64,000 nt of DNA from Streptomyces sp. V3I8 (GTDB lineage: Bacteria > Actinomycetota > Actinomycetes > Streptomycetales > Streptomycetaceae): the NCBI RefSeq assembly GCF_030817535.1, contig NZ_JAUSZL010000002.1:7688001-7752000 (forward strand), in the 5' to 3' direction. The notes below the pieces were generated by a model. The model worked only from the letters and a program-made list of their open reading frames with translations. It made no database searches and was not told the origin of the DNA. The translations under genes were made by a program, and so were the position numbers. This document shows positions 37,611 to 45,711 of this stretch, piece after piece (positions within the stretch are counted from its first letter, which is position 1; the number at the start of each line of letters is the position of its first letter).

Positions 37611-37888
37611 ATGGTCCCCGAACACTCCGATGTCACCAGCGGTGAGACGACTGCCCTGGCGCTGAAGATCCTCGTTGCCGGCGGCTTCGGCGTCGGCAAG
37701 ACCACCCTGGTCGGCGCGGTCGGCGTGGACCGGAAGGTCACGACGACCGTCGCCATGGACTTCGGGCGTATCACCATCGGATCGGGTCTGTCGCTCCATC
37801 CGTCCGGCTCGGGGAGGGAGGCGCTGATACGTCTCGTCGAGCAGCCGGACGGATGCACACCGCCCGGCTGCTCGACCCGGCCCGCTGA
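37611..37888 (+). pseudogene. Collapsed cvnD-type GTPase pseudogene
   Basis: The first 40 residues match conservon CvnD GTPases, with the P-loop AGGFGVGKTTLVGAV. Then about 25 codons are missing and the text resumes at TTTVAMDFGRITIGSGLSL (switch/G3 region). About 90-100 more codons are absent, after which SGREALIRLVE of the C-terminus appears. Finally a one-base slip puts the ending RMHTARLLDPAR in another frame, terminated by TGA at 37886. A normal CvnD has about 190-200 residues. No cvnA, cvnB or cvnC precedes it, but an orphan Roadblock gene lies at 38497. Confidence 0.8.
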
Positions 37889-37917
37889 CGTACGGCACCG
37901 CACATGCGGCACCGCAC

Positions 37918-37951
37918 GCGTGGCACCAGGCGTGCGGGCCTGGTGCCACGC
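37918..37951. terminator. Long bidirectional terminator hairpin
   Basis: A perfect 14-bp stem (left arm GCGTGGCACCAGGC) with a 6-nt loop sits between the cvnD remnant (plus) and the PPOX stop at 37971 (minus). Two copies of GGCACCGCAC lie just upstream. Confidence 0.65.
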
Positions 37952-37970
37952 ACGCCCCGTGCCGCGGGAT

Positions 37971-38399
37971 TCAGTCGGAGACCGAAGCCTCCGCGAGAAC
38001 CTTCTCGATCGTCACGCGGACTAGGAGTTCGCCGGGCACGCCGTTACGGGACGCGAACTCCTCGGCGCGCTCCGCACCCATGTACCGGGCGCCGATCCGT
38101 CCGGCCCACAGCCGTACGTCGTCGAGGTCCTCCGAGATCCGGGCGCGCCCCTGCAGGACGACGTAGGCGTACGGAGGCCGGTCGTCGTCCACACACAGGG
38201 CCACCCGTCCGTCCCGGGCCAGATTCCGCCCCTTGACCGTGTCCTTCCCCGTGTTGAAGACCAGGTCCTGCCCGTCGAGCAGGAACCAGATCGGCGCCAC
38301 ATGCGGACGTCCGTCGGCCCGGACGGTCGACAATTTGCCGGTGCGGGTTCCGTGCGAGACGAATGCCCGCCATTCCTCATCGGTCATCTTCTGTGCCAT
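37971..38399 (-). CDS. PPOX-class (pyridoxamine 5'-phosphate oxidase-like) F420/flavin enzyme
   Basis: A 142-residue split-barrel protein of the PPOX family, probably an F420-dependent reductase as is common in actinobacteria. Segments include GKLSTVRADGRPHVAPIWFL, DLVFNTGKDTVKGRNL and RVALCVDDDRPPYAYVVLQG. ATG 38399 is chosen since MAQKMTDEEW begins the conserved part. It is divergent from the Roadblock protein at 38497 with 97 nt between starts. Confidence 0.85.
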   Translation of the reverse strand: MAQKMTDEEWRAFVSHGTRTGKLSTVRADGRPHVAPIWFLLDGQDLVFNTGKDTVKGRNLARDGRVALCVDDDRPPYAYVVLQGRARISEDLDDVRLWAGRIGARYMGAERAEEFASRNGVPGELLVRVTIEKVLAEASVSD

Positions 38400-38496
38400 G
38401 CCCCCCATCCTCCTTGCCCGGACGCCGACGGTGGGGAAGGCTGGTCGATCGGATCCTCCGGCCAGGAGGCGCCACGCATACACGGGGAGACGGATC

Positions 38497-38910
38497 ATGG
38501 CGGAGAACCAGGGGCTCGACTGGCTGCTCGACGACCTGACCCAGCGTGTCGAGCACATACGCCACGCGCTGGTGCTGTCCAACGACGGACTGGTGACCGG
38601 GGCGAGCACAAGCCTGAGGCGTGAGGACGCCGAACATCTCGCCGCCGTCTCCTCGGGTCTGCACAGTCTGGCGAAAGGTTCCGGCCGGCATTTCGGCGCG
38701 GGCCGCGTGCGCCAGACGATGATCGAGTTCGACGACGCGCTCCTCCTCGTCACGGCGGCGGGCACCGGCAGCTGCCTCTGCGTGCTCAGCGCGGCGGAAG
38801 CGGACATCGGCCAGGTCGCGTACGAGATGACGCTGCTCGTCAACCGGGTCGGAGAGCACCTCCACGTCGATGTGCGACAGCCCGAGCACTCGTCCTCGAT
38901 AGACATCTAG
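38497..38910 (+). CDS. Roadblock/LC7-domain protein (CvnB-like)
   Basis: A 137-residue protein covering one Roadblock domain: LDWLLDDLTQRVEHIRHALV, LSNDGLVTGASTSLRREDAE, and TMIEFDDALLLVTAAGTGSC. CvnB proteins link conservon sensor kinases to CvnD GTPases. Here no kinase, cvnC or intact cvnD is adjacent. GGGGAGA precedes the ATG. It may work with another conservon elsewhere in the genome, or be left over from the locus whose cvnD decayed at 37611. Confidence 0.9.
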   Translation: MAENQGLDWLLDDLTQRVEHIRHALVLSNDGLVTGASTSLRREDAEHLAAVSSGLHSLAKGSGRHFGAGRVRQTMIEFDDALLLVTAAGTGSCLCVLSAAEADIGQVAYEMTLLVNRVGEHLHVDVRQPEHSSSIDI

Positions 38911-39053
38911 AATTTTCTGCAGGTCTCTGAACTGCGCAGATGTCAGCGCGATCGAGGTTATCCACAGGCCCGGCGCGAAGAACGCCGAACCGGCTACGGT
39001 TTTTCCCGAAGCAAGCGAACGCACACGCACACCGCTGCACGGGGGAGAACACC

Positions 39054-40079
39054 ATGGCCGGCGACACCATCACGCAGACCGTCAGGTCCGAGGCGCGACC
39101 CGCACTGACACCGAGCCGCGCCGCGCGCGAACTGGAGCTCAAGCGAGGGGAGTTCGACCTCGCCGTACGACTCGGCCGCATCCGCACGGTGCCCGACGAG
39201 GGCGGCGGAGGGCGTCGCGTGACCCGCCCGGAGATCGAGAGGGTGCGGTCCGAGGCAGGCTTTCCGGAGGCTCTGCGAGAACGCGTCAAAGCGGTCGGTA
39301 CCTCCGAGGGTGCGGCCCTCATGGACATCACGACCGGCCGGTTCACCCGCTTCGCACGCCTGGGCCTCATCGTTCCCGTCAAGTTCTACCTGAACCGCTA
39401 CCGGGCCGTGGTGTGGCTGTACCTCGCCGAGGAACTGAAGCAGTTCGCCGCGAACAAGGAGAACGCACCACTGTTGAACAGCCGTCTGCCCGAGGGGCTG
39501 CGCGGCCAGCTGGACACCGGCCTGGATCTGCGGGCGCGGAACTGGCGAGGGCGGTACCTGGGCTTTCTGCTCCGGCAGGCCCAGGATCCATGGGAACGCG
39601 CCGCGGCCGTGGCGTCGCTGCTCGATTCCGGGCAGGTCGCCGAGATCGTCGCCGATCCCTACGAGCGTGCCTACCTGAACCGGTACCGGCCCGACAAGGG
39701 CGGCCATGAGACGCCCGATTCGCCCGCCGCCCGCATCACCGCCCGGATCCTGACAGCGGCGGATCCGGACGAGATCGGCTGGCTCCGCGCCGACCTGGCC
39801 AACGGACTGGAGGAGGCGCGCCACCGTCGGCCCGCCCCACGACCGACGACGGAGCCTGCGCCGTGGCCCAGGAGCCACGACCTGCGTCATGACCGGCCGA
39901 CCTCGCTCGGCAGGCACCGGACGCCCACTGCGCGGCGACGGCCGGTGCCGGTGCTGCACGCGGCCGGAGTGCCCCACCCGGCCGGGCCGGGGCGAGCGGT
40001 CGAGGCAGCCCGGCACGTGATCGACGAACCGGAGCGTCCCCGGCGCCTCCTCGACCGGCTCAGGCGCAGAAACTCCTGA
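39054..40079 (+). CDS. DUF6397-like hypothetical protein
   Basis: A 341-residue basic protein with two helix-turn-helix-like stretches: SRAARELELKRGEFDLAVRLG (with RRVTRPEIERV) and DITTGRFTRFARLGLIVPVKF. Next comes a helical domain with KENAPLLNSRLPEGL and a disordered Pro/Arg-rich C-terminus. The layout matches DUF6397 proteins of Streptomyces as I recall them. A DNA-binding role is plausible but unproven. GGGGGAGA precedes the ATG at 39054. It is convergent with tesB, with 19 nt between stops. Confidence 0.7.
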   Translation: MAGDTITQTVRSEARPALTPSRAARELELKRGEFDLAVRLGRIRTVPDEGGGGRRVTRPEIERVRSEAGFPEALRERVKAVGTSEGAALMDITTGRFTRFARLGLIVPVKFYLNRYRAVVWLYLAEELKQFAANKENAPLLNSRLPEGLRGQLDTGLDLRARNWRGRYLGFLLRQAQDPWERAAAVASLLDSGQVAEIVADPYERAYLNRYRPDKGGHETPDSPAARITARILTAADPDEIGWLRADLANGLEEARHRRPAPRPTTEPAPWPRSHDLRHDRPTSLGRHRTPTARRRPVPVLHAAGVPHPAGPGRAVEAARHVIDEPERPRRLLDRLRRRNS

Positions 40080-40098
40080 CCCGGACCCGCCCGACCCG

Positions 40099-40971
40099 TC
40101 AGCTCTCGAGCTTGCGGAACAACCCCTCCTGCACGACGGAGACGAGCAGCCGTCCCTCCACGTCGTAGATACGGCCCCGGGCCAGACCCCGGCCGCCCGT
40201 CGCGATCGGAGACTCCTGGTCGTAGAGGAACCACTCGTCGGCGCGGAACGGCCGGTGGAACCACATGGCGTGGTCCAGGGAGGCCATGTCGAAACCGCGC
40301 CGGCCCCAGAGGGGTTCCACCGGAATACGGACGGCGTCCAGGAGGGTCATGTCGCTCGCGTAGGTGAGTGCGCAGGTGTGGACCAGCGGGTCGTCACCCA
40401 ACGGACCGACGGCGCGCATCCACACGGCGCTGCGCGGCTCGGCGTGCTCGATCTCCTCGGGGGTCCAGCGCAGCCGGTCCGCGTAGCGGATGTCGAAGGG
40501 CTGGCGCCGGGCCATGCGCTCCAGTGTCTCGGGGAGCGCGCCCAGATGCTCCTTGATCTCCTGGGTGACGCTCGGGAGCGACTCGGGATCCGGGACTTCG
40601 CGGGCCGGCGGCAACTGGTGCTCGAAGCTCCCCTCTTCAGGTTTGTGGAAGGAGGCGGTCAGATTGAAGATCGTGCGGCCCTGCTGCACGGCGGTGACGC
40701 GGCGTGTGGTGAACGACCGCCCGTCCCTGACCCGTTCGACCTGGTACACGATGGGCACGCCCGGCCGGCCCGGACGCAGGAAGTACGCGTGCAGCGAGTG
40801 CACGGGCCGTTCCGCGTCCGTGGTGCGGCCGGCGGCGACGAGGGCCTGGCCCGCCACCTGCCCGCCGAAGACCCGCTGCAGGGACTCCTGCGGGCTGCGG
40901 CCACGGAATATGTTGACCTCGATCTGCTCCAGGTCGAGCAGGTCGACGAGTCGTTCCGCCGGGTTCGTCAT
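40099..40971 (-). CDS. tesB: Acyl-CoA thioesterase II
   Basis: A 290-residue double-hotdog thioesterase that hydrolyses medium to long acyl-CoA. FRGRSPQESLQRVFGGQVAGQAL, HSLHAYFLRPG and RSFTTRRVTAVQQG mark the first hotdog. The second contains YASDMTLLDAVR and LDHAMWFHRPFRADEWFL with the catalytic Asp/Thr/Gln region. It begins 19 nt after the stop of the DUF3516 helicase gene and is probably co-transcribed. Confidence 0.95.
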   Translation of the reverse strand: MTNPAERLVDLLDLEQIEVNIFRGRSPQESLQRVFGGQVAGQALVAAGRTTDAERPVHSLHAYFLRPGRPGVPIVYQVERVRDGRSFTTRRVTAVQQGRTIFNLTASFHKPEEGSFEHQLPPAREVPDPESLPSVTQEIKEHLGALPETLERMARRQPFDIRYADRLRWTPEEIEHAEPRSAVWMRAVGPLGDDPLVHTCALTYASDMTLLDAVRIPVEPLWGRRGFDMASLDHAMWFHRPFRADEWFLYDQESPIATGGRGLARGRIYDVEGRLLVSVVQEGLFRKLES

Positions 40972-40990
40972 GAGTCGCGTTCTCCTGTGC

Positions 40991-43504
40991 TCACAGCTGG
41001 CCGACGGCGGTGACCTTGACGACGGCACGTCCCTCGGCGTCGGAGGCCACGAGGTCGACTTCCGCACCGATGCCCCAGTCGTGATCTCCGTTCGGGTCGG
41101 CGAAGGTCTGCCGCACCCTCCACAGTCCGTTCTGAGGCTCCTCCTCGATGCGCAGGAGCTTGGGTCCACGCGCGTCGGGACCGGTGCCGAGATCGTCGTA
41201 CTCGTCCCAGTACTTGTCCATGGCATCGCCCCAGGCGTCGGCGTCCCAGCCGGCCTCGGCGTCCATCTCGCCCAGTTCCGCGAGGTGGTCGAGGGCGGCG
41301 AGTTCGACGCGCCGGAACATGGCGTTGCGGACGAGGACCCGGAAGGCGCGCGCGTTGGCCGTGACCGGCTTGACCTGGTCGGCCTTCTCCTGCGCCTCCT
41401 CGGCCGTCATGACCTCGGGGTTGGCGAGCTGCTCCCACTCGTCGAGGAGGCTCGAGTCGACCTGGCGCACCATCTCGCCGAGCCAGGCGATCAGGTCCTC
41501 CAGGTCCTCCGACTTCAGGTCGTCCGGGACGGTGTGGTCGAGGGCCTTGTAGGCGCTCGCCAGGTAGCGGAGCACGATGCCCTCGGTGCGGGCGAGCTCG
41601 TAGTGGGAGACGAACTCCGTGAAGGACATGGCCCGTTCGTACATGTCGCGGATGACGGACTTCGGGGAGAGCGGATGGTCGCCCACCCACGGATGACTCT
41701 GGCGGTAGGTGTTGTACGCATGGGAGAGCAGTTCTTCGAGCGGCTTGGCGTACGACACGTCCTGGAGCCGCTCCATGCGCTCCTCGTACTCGACACCGTC
41801 CGCCTTCATCGCCGCCACGGCCTCACCACGGGCCTTGTTCTGCTGGGCGGCGAGGATCTGCCGGGGGTCGTCCAGCGTGGACTCCACGACGGACACCATG
41901 TCGAGGGCGTACGAGGGGGACTCGGGTTCCAGGAGCTCGAACGCGGCGAGAGCGAAGGTCGACAGCGGCTGGTTGAGGGCGAAGTTCTGCTGCAGGTCGA
42001 CGGTGAGGCGCACGATCCGGCCCTCGGCGTCGGGCGTGTCGAGTTTCTCCACGACTCCGCCGTCGAGGAGCGAGCGGTAGATGGCGATCGCCCGCCTGAT
42101 GTGGCGCAGCTGCTGCTTGCGGGACTCGTGGTTGTCCTCCAGCAGATGCCGCATCGCGGCGAAGGCGTTGCCGGGGCGTGCGATGACCGACAGGAGCATC
42201 GTGTGCGTGACCCGGAAACGCGAGGTCAGCGGTTCCGGATCGGACGAGATCAGCTTCTCGAACGTGGTGTCCGTCCAGCCGACGAAGCCCTCCGGAGCCT
42301 TCTTGCGCACCACCTTGCGACGCTTCTTCGGATCGTCGCCCGCCTTGGCCAGGGCCTTCTCGTTCTCCACGACGTGCTCGGGGGCCTGCGCCACGACGAA
42401 GCCGGCCGTGTCGAAGCCCGCCCGCCCGGCCCGGCCCGCGATCTGGTGGAACTCCCGCGCGCGCAGCGTCCGTACGCGGGTGCCGTCGTACTTCGCCAGC
42501 GCGGTGAACAGCACGGTGCGGATGGGCACGTTCACGCCGACGCCGAGGGTGTCCGTGCCGCAGATGACCTTCAGGAGACCGGCCTGCGCCAGTTTCTCCA
42601 CCAGACGGCGGTACTTGGGCAGCATGCCGGCGTGGTGCACACCGATGCCGTGCCGTACGTAGCGGGAGAGGTTGCGGCCGAACTTGGTGGTGAAGCGGAA
42701 GTTGCCGATCAGATCGGCGATCTGGTCCTTCTCCTCGCGCGTGCACATGTTGATGCTCATCAGTGCCTGCGCGCGCTCCACAGCCTGTGCCTGGGTGAAG
42801 TGCACGATGTAGACGGGCGCCTGCCTCGTCTCGAGGAGCTCGGTGAGCGTCTCGGTCAGCGGCGTCAGCTTGTACTCGTAGGAGAGGGGCACAGGGCGGG
42901 TCGCCGAGCGCACCACCGAGGTGGGACGGCCGGTGCGCCGGGTCAGGTCCTCCTCGAACATGGAGACGTCGCCGAGCGTCGCCGACATCAGGATGAACTG
43001 CGCCTGCGGCAGTTCGAGGATCGGGATCTGCCAGGCCCAGCCGCGGTCGGCCTCGGCGTAGAAGTGGAACTCGTCCATGACGACCTGGCCGACGTCGGCG
43101 CGCCTGCCGTCGCGCAGCGCGATCGACGCCAGGACCTCGGCGGTGCAGCAGATGACCGGGGCATCGGAGTTCACGGAGGCGTCGCCGGTCAGCATGCCCA
43201 CGTTCTCGGTGCCGAAGATCTTGCACAGCTCGAAGAACTTCTCCGAGACGAGGGCCTTGATCGGCGCGGTGTAGAAGGTGACCTCGTCACGGGCGAGCGC
43301 CGCGAAGTGGGCACCTGCGGCGATCATGCTCTTGCCGGACCCGGTGGGGGTCGACACGATCACGTTCGCCCCCGAGACCACCTCGATCAGCGCCTCCTCC
43401 TGGTGGGGGTAGAGCGTGAGACCGCGTTCCCCGGCCCACGACTCGAAGGCTTCGTAGAGGGCGTCGGGATCTGCGGTCGGCGGCAGCTGATCGATAAGGG
43501 TCAC
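40991..43504 (-). CDS. DEAD/DEAH-box RNA helicase with DUF3516
   Basis: An 837-residue superfamily 2 helicase. Motif I is VSTPTGSGKSMIAAG, motif II DEFHFY, motif III LMSATLG, and motifs V and VI appear in GTDTLGVGVNVPIRTVLFTAL and HQIAGRAGRAGFD. The long C-terminus is DUF3516, which marks an actinobacterial helicase group related to Ski2/Mtr4-like RNA helicases. GTG 43504 is chosen since VTLIDQLPP begins the conserved part. It heads a two-gene unit with tesB. Confidence 0.92.
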   Translation of the reverse strand: MTLIDQLPPTADPDALYEAFESWAGERGLTLYPHQEEALIEVVSGANVIVSTPTGSGKSMIAAGAHFAALARDEVTFYTAPIKALVSEKFFELCKIFGTENVGMLTGDASVNSDAPVICCTAEVLASIALRDGRRADVGQVVMDEFHFYAEADRGWAWQIPILELPQAQFILMSATLGDVSMFEEDLTRRTGRPTSVVRSATRPVPLSYEYKLTPLTETLTELLETRQAPVYIVHFTQAQAVERAQALMSINMCTREEKDQIADLIGNFRFTTKFGRNLSRYVRHGIGVHHAGMLPKYRRLVEKLAQAGLLKVICGTDTLGVGVNVPIRTVLFTALAKYDGTRVRTLRAREFHQIAGRAGRAGFDTAGFVVAQAPEHVVENEKALAKAGDDPKKRRKVVRKKAPEGFVGWTDTTFEKLISSDPEPLTSRFRVTHTMLLSVIARPGNAFAAMRHLLEDNHESRKQQLRHIRRAIAIYRSLLDGGVVEKLDTPDAEGRIVRLTVDLQQNFALNQPLSTFALAAFELLEPESPSYALDMVSVVESTLDDPRQILAAQQNKARGEAVAAMKADGVEYEERMERLQDVSYAKPLEELLSHAYNTYRQSHPWVGDHPLSPKSVIRDMYERAMSFTEFVSHYELARTEGIVLRYLASAYKALDHTVPDDLKSEDLEDLIAWLGEMVRQVDSSLLDEWEQLANPEVMTAEEAQEKADQVKPVTANARAFRVLVRNAMFRRVELAALDHLAELGEMDAEAGWDADAWGDAMDKYWDEYDDLGTGPDARGPKLLRIEEEPQNGLWRVRQTFADPNGDHDWGIGAEVDLVASDAEGRAVVKVTAVGQL

Positions 43505-43649
43505 GACCCCATCTTGCCTGTCATCGCACCCGATGAGGGAATCGGATGCGGGACCGAAGATCATGAAGGCTACGCTGTGTCGCCGGCCAGGTGTCGGCAC
43601 GGGCGGGCGACCGGCGGCCCGTACAAGAGGAATGGGGCGGGGCACGGCG

Positions 43650-44444
43650 ATGATGGGACCAGCACACTCACTGTCCGGGGCGGCGGCCTGGCTGGGCGTC
43701 GGAGCGGCGGCGGCCGCCGCCGGTCACACGATGCCCTGGCCGGTCGTGCTCACCGGAGCACTGATCTGCGCGGGTGCCGCGCTGGCCCCGGACCTGGACC
43801 ACAAGGCCGCCACGATCTCGCGGGCCTTCGGGCCCGTCTCCCGGGGACTGTGCGAGATCGTCGACAAGCTCTCGTACGCCGTCTACAAGGGGACGAAGAA
43901 GCCCGGCGACCCGAGCCGTTCCGGTGGACACCGCACCCTCACCCACACCTGGCTCTGGGCGGTGCTGATCGGCGCGGGTGCCTCGGTCATCGCGATCCAG
44001 GGAGGCCGCTGGGCGGTGCTGGCCATCCTGTTCGTGCACCTGGTGCTGGCCATCGAGGGGCTGCTCTGGCGGGCGACGCGTGGCTCCAGCTCCGACGTCC
44101 TGGTCTGGCTGCTGGCCGCGACGAGCGCGTGGATCATCGGAGGAATACTGGACGAGCCGGGCAACGGCGCCGGCTGGCTGTTCACGGAGCCGGGCCAGGA
44201 GTACCTGTGGCTCGGACTGCCGATCGTCCTCGGTGCGCTGGTGCACGACATCGGGGACGCGCTGACGGTGTCGGGCTGCCCGATACTGTGGCCGATCCCG
44301 GTGGGCCGCAAGCGCTGGTACCCGCTCGGGCCGCCCAAGGTGCTGCGGTTCAGGGCGGGCAGCTGGGTAGAGCTGAAGGTGCTGATGCCCGCGTTCATGG
44401 TGCTGGGCGGGGTGGGCGGCGCGGCCGCTCTCAACTACATCTGA
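43650..44444 (+). CDS. Membrane-bound metal-dependent hydrolase (YdjM/DUF457-type)
   Basis: A 264-residue integral membrane protein with several helices. GPAHSLSGAAAW at the N-terminus, LAPDLDHKAATIS and GGHRTLTHTWLW contain the His/Asp residues that are typical of the LexA-binding/YdjM family, and LVHDIGDALT follows later. Related proteins in bacteria respond to DNA damage or act on lipids; the role here is unknown. ATG 43650 or 43653 starts the gene. Convergent with rpmE2. Confidence 0.85.
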   Translation: MMGPAHSLSGAAAWLGVGAAAAAAGHTMPWPVVLTGALICAGAALAPDLDHKAATISRAFGPVSRGLCEIVDKLSYAVYKGTKKPGDPSRSGGHRTLTHTWLWAVLIGAGASVIAIQGGRWAVLAILFVHLVLAIEGLLWRATRGSSSDVLVWLLAATSAWIIGGILDEPGNGAGWLFTEPGQEYLWLGLPIVLGALVHDIGDALTVSGCPILWPIPVGRKRWYPLGPPKVLRFRAGSWVELKVLMPAFMVLGGVGGAAALNYI

Positions 44445-44452
44445 GGCACCGT

Positions 44453-44502
44453 GCCGGAGGGGCGGGTACCGCCGACGGGCGGCGGACCGCACCCCTCCCG
44501 GC
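44453..44502. terminator. Imperfect convergent hairpin
   Basis: GCCGGAGGGG pairs with CCCCTCCCGGC with one bulged base; an inner CCGCC/GGCGG stem fits in the loop. It fills the 62-nt gap between the convergent stops at 44444 and 44507. Confidence 0.4.
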
Positions 44503-44506
44503 GAGG

Positions 44507-44827
44507 TCACACCGTGTCGTCGCCGTCCGGTGCCCCACCCTGGCCCGCTCCGCCCTCGCTCCCGGCGGCGGTGCCGGTGCCGGTGCCGGTGCCGTAGCGC
44601 TTCTCGAAGCGGGCGACCCGTCCCTCCGTGTCGACGGTCCTGGCGGTGCCCGTGTAGAAGGGGTGGCTCTCCGAGCTGATCTCCACGTCGACGACGGGGT
44701 ACGTCCGGCCGTCGTCCCACTCGATGGTCCGGTCGCTGACGGCGGTGGACCGGGTCAGGAAGGCGTATCCGGCGGCGCGGTCACGGAAGACGACCGAGTG
44801 GTAGTCGGGGTGCTTGTCCTGCTGCAT
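44507..44827 (-). CDS. rpmE2: Ribosomal protein L31, type B (zinc-free)
   Basis: A 106-residue L31 type [24 protein letters not shown], and [29 protein letters not shown]. No CxxC motif is present, which marks the C-minus form used when zinc is scarce and normally repressed by Zur. A long Gly/Thr tail is extra. AAGGAG precedes ATG 44827. No convincing Zur box was seen upstream; the DUF5709 gene lies 55 nt upstream on the same strand and may share the transcript. Confidence 0.93.
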   Translation of the reverse strand: MQQDKHPDYHSVVFRDRAAGYAFLTRSTAVSDRTIEWDDGRTYPVVDVEISSESHPFYTGTARTVDTEGRVARFEKRYGTGTGTGTAAGSEGGAGQGGAPDGDDTV

Positions 44828-44882
44828 GAGTACTCCTTGCGTGGGGGAGGGGTGCGCGGACGGATCGGGGGAGAGAGCGGGG

Positions 44883-45353
44883 TCAGCCGGACAGGGTGTC
44901 CTCGTCGACTATGTGCATGGCGGCCTCCTCCGCCGAGGCCGCCGCTCCGTCGATGCCCACGTCCGTGGCGATCAGCCCGCTCTCCCCGTCCTCGTGCGCG
45001 CCTTCGCCGGGAGCCACGAGACGCCCGGAGCGGAGGGTGCCCACTTCGTTGTCCAGGGGTTCCCCGTCCGAGTCCGGACAGTCCCCGATGCCGTCGCCGT
45101 CGGGTGGGGCGATGTCGGGGAGCTCCTCCGCGAGACGTTCGTCGAGGGTCTCGCCGCGGTGCCGCTCGGCCGCCGTCACGTCTCTGCGTTCCACCGCCCA
45201 GGGGCGTTCCGGAGGTGACCAGCCACGATCGAGGGGGTCGTTCACACCGTCGGTCTCCAGGGTGTCCTCGGCGTCGAGCAGCCCGGCGTCGTCCTGAATC
45301 TCGGATCCGTCGGGCTGGTAGACGTCGTCTCCCCAACCGTCGGCGCTGTCCAC
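44883..45353 (-). CDS. DUF5709-family protein
   Basis: A 156-residue acidic, probably disordered protein. [39 protein letters not shown] and [20 protein letters not shown] are the hallmarks of DUF5709. GGAGG lies 5 nt before GTG 45353, which settles the start well inside the longer open frame. Function unknown. Confidence 0.9.
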   Translation of the reverse strand: MDSADGWGDDVYQPDGSEIQDDAGLLDAEDTLETDGVNDPLDRGWSPPERPWAVERRDVTAAERHRGETLDERLAEELPDIAPPDGDGIGDCPDSDGEPLDNEVGTLRSGRLVAPGEGAHEDGESGLIATDVGIDGAAASAEEAAMHIVDEDTLSG

Positions 45354-45634
45354 GAGTACCTCCAGGTGGTGCGGGCCGGTCTGCTGTCGCGTCCGGCCGC
45401 CGGTGCGCGGACCGTCCGGCCCGGACCCCGCCCGCCCGCCCGTCCGTCCGTCCGGAACACGTGGAACCGGATGGTTCCCGGGCTTTCTCCGAGCCGGTGC
45501 CGCCATCTACCCTTCCACCCCTCTTCGACACCGCGCAACGGCAAGGGGCCCGGCCGGGCGTGGCCGCCTGCTCACGTGGGGCGGACATGCGGGCGGGTAC
45601 GGGGCGGGCCGTGGCGGTGAGCCTGGAGTGGCAA
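45354..45634. other. Gene-free stretch upstream of DUF5709
   Basis: Very GC-rich, without supported coding frame. It must carry the promoter of the DUF5709/rpmE2 genes; none is evident by eye. Confidence 0.4.
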
Positions 45635-45701
45635 GGCCCCGGTCCACCCCCGGGTGGGCCCCCGCCGGCCCCGGCCCGCCCCCGTGCGGCGGACCGGGGC
45701 C
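45635..45701 (-). terminator. Large stem downstream of the ABC exporter pair
   Basis: GGCCCCGGTCC pairs perfectly with GGACCGGGGCC over 11 bp. The 45-nt interior contains further GC-rich stems. It ends 11 nt past the stop of the ABC gene at 45712. Confidence 0.45.
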
Positions 45702-45711
45702 GGGCAGCGGC

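Noticed and set aside
44828..44882. Zur box upstream of the zinc-free L31 gene
   Set aside because: Expected by family, but no AT-rich TGAAAATG-type dyad is visible in this short gap.
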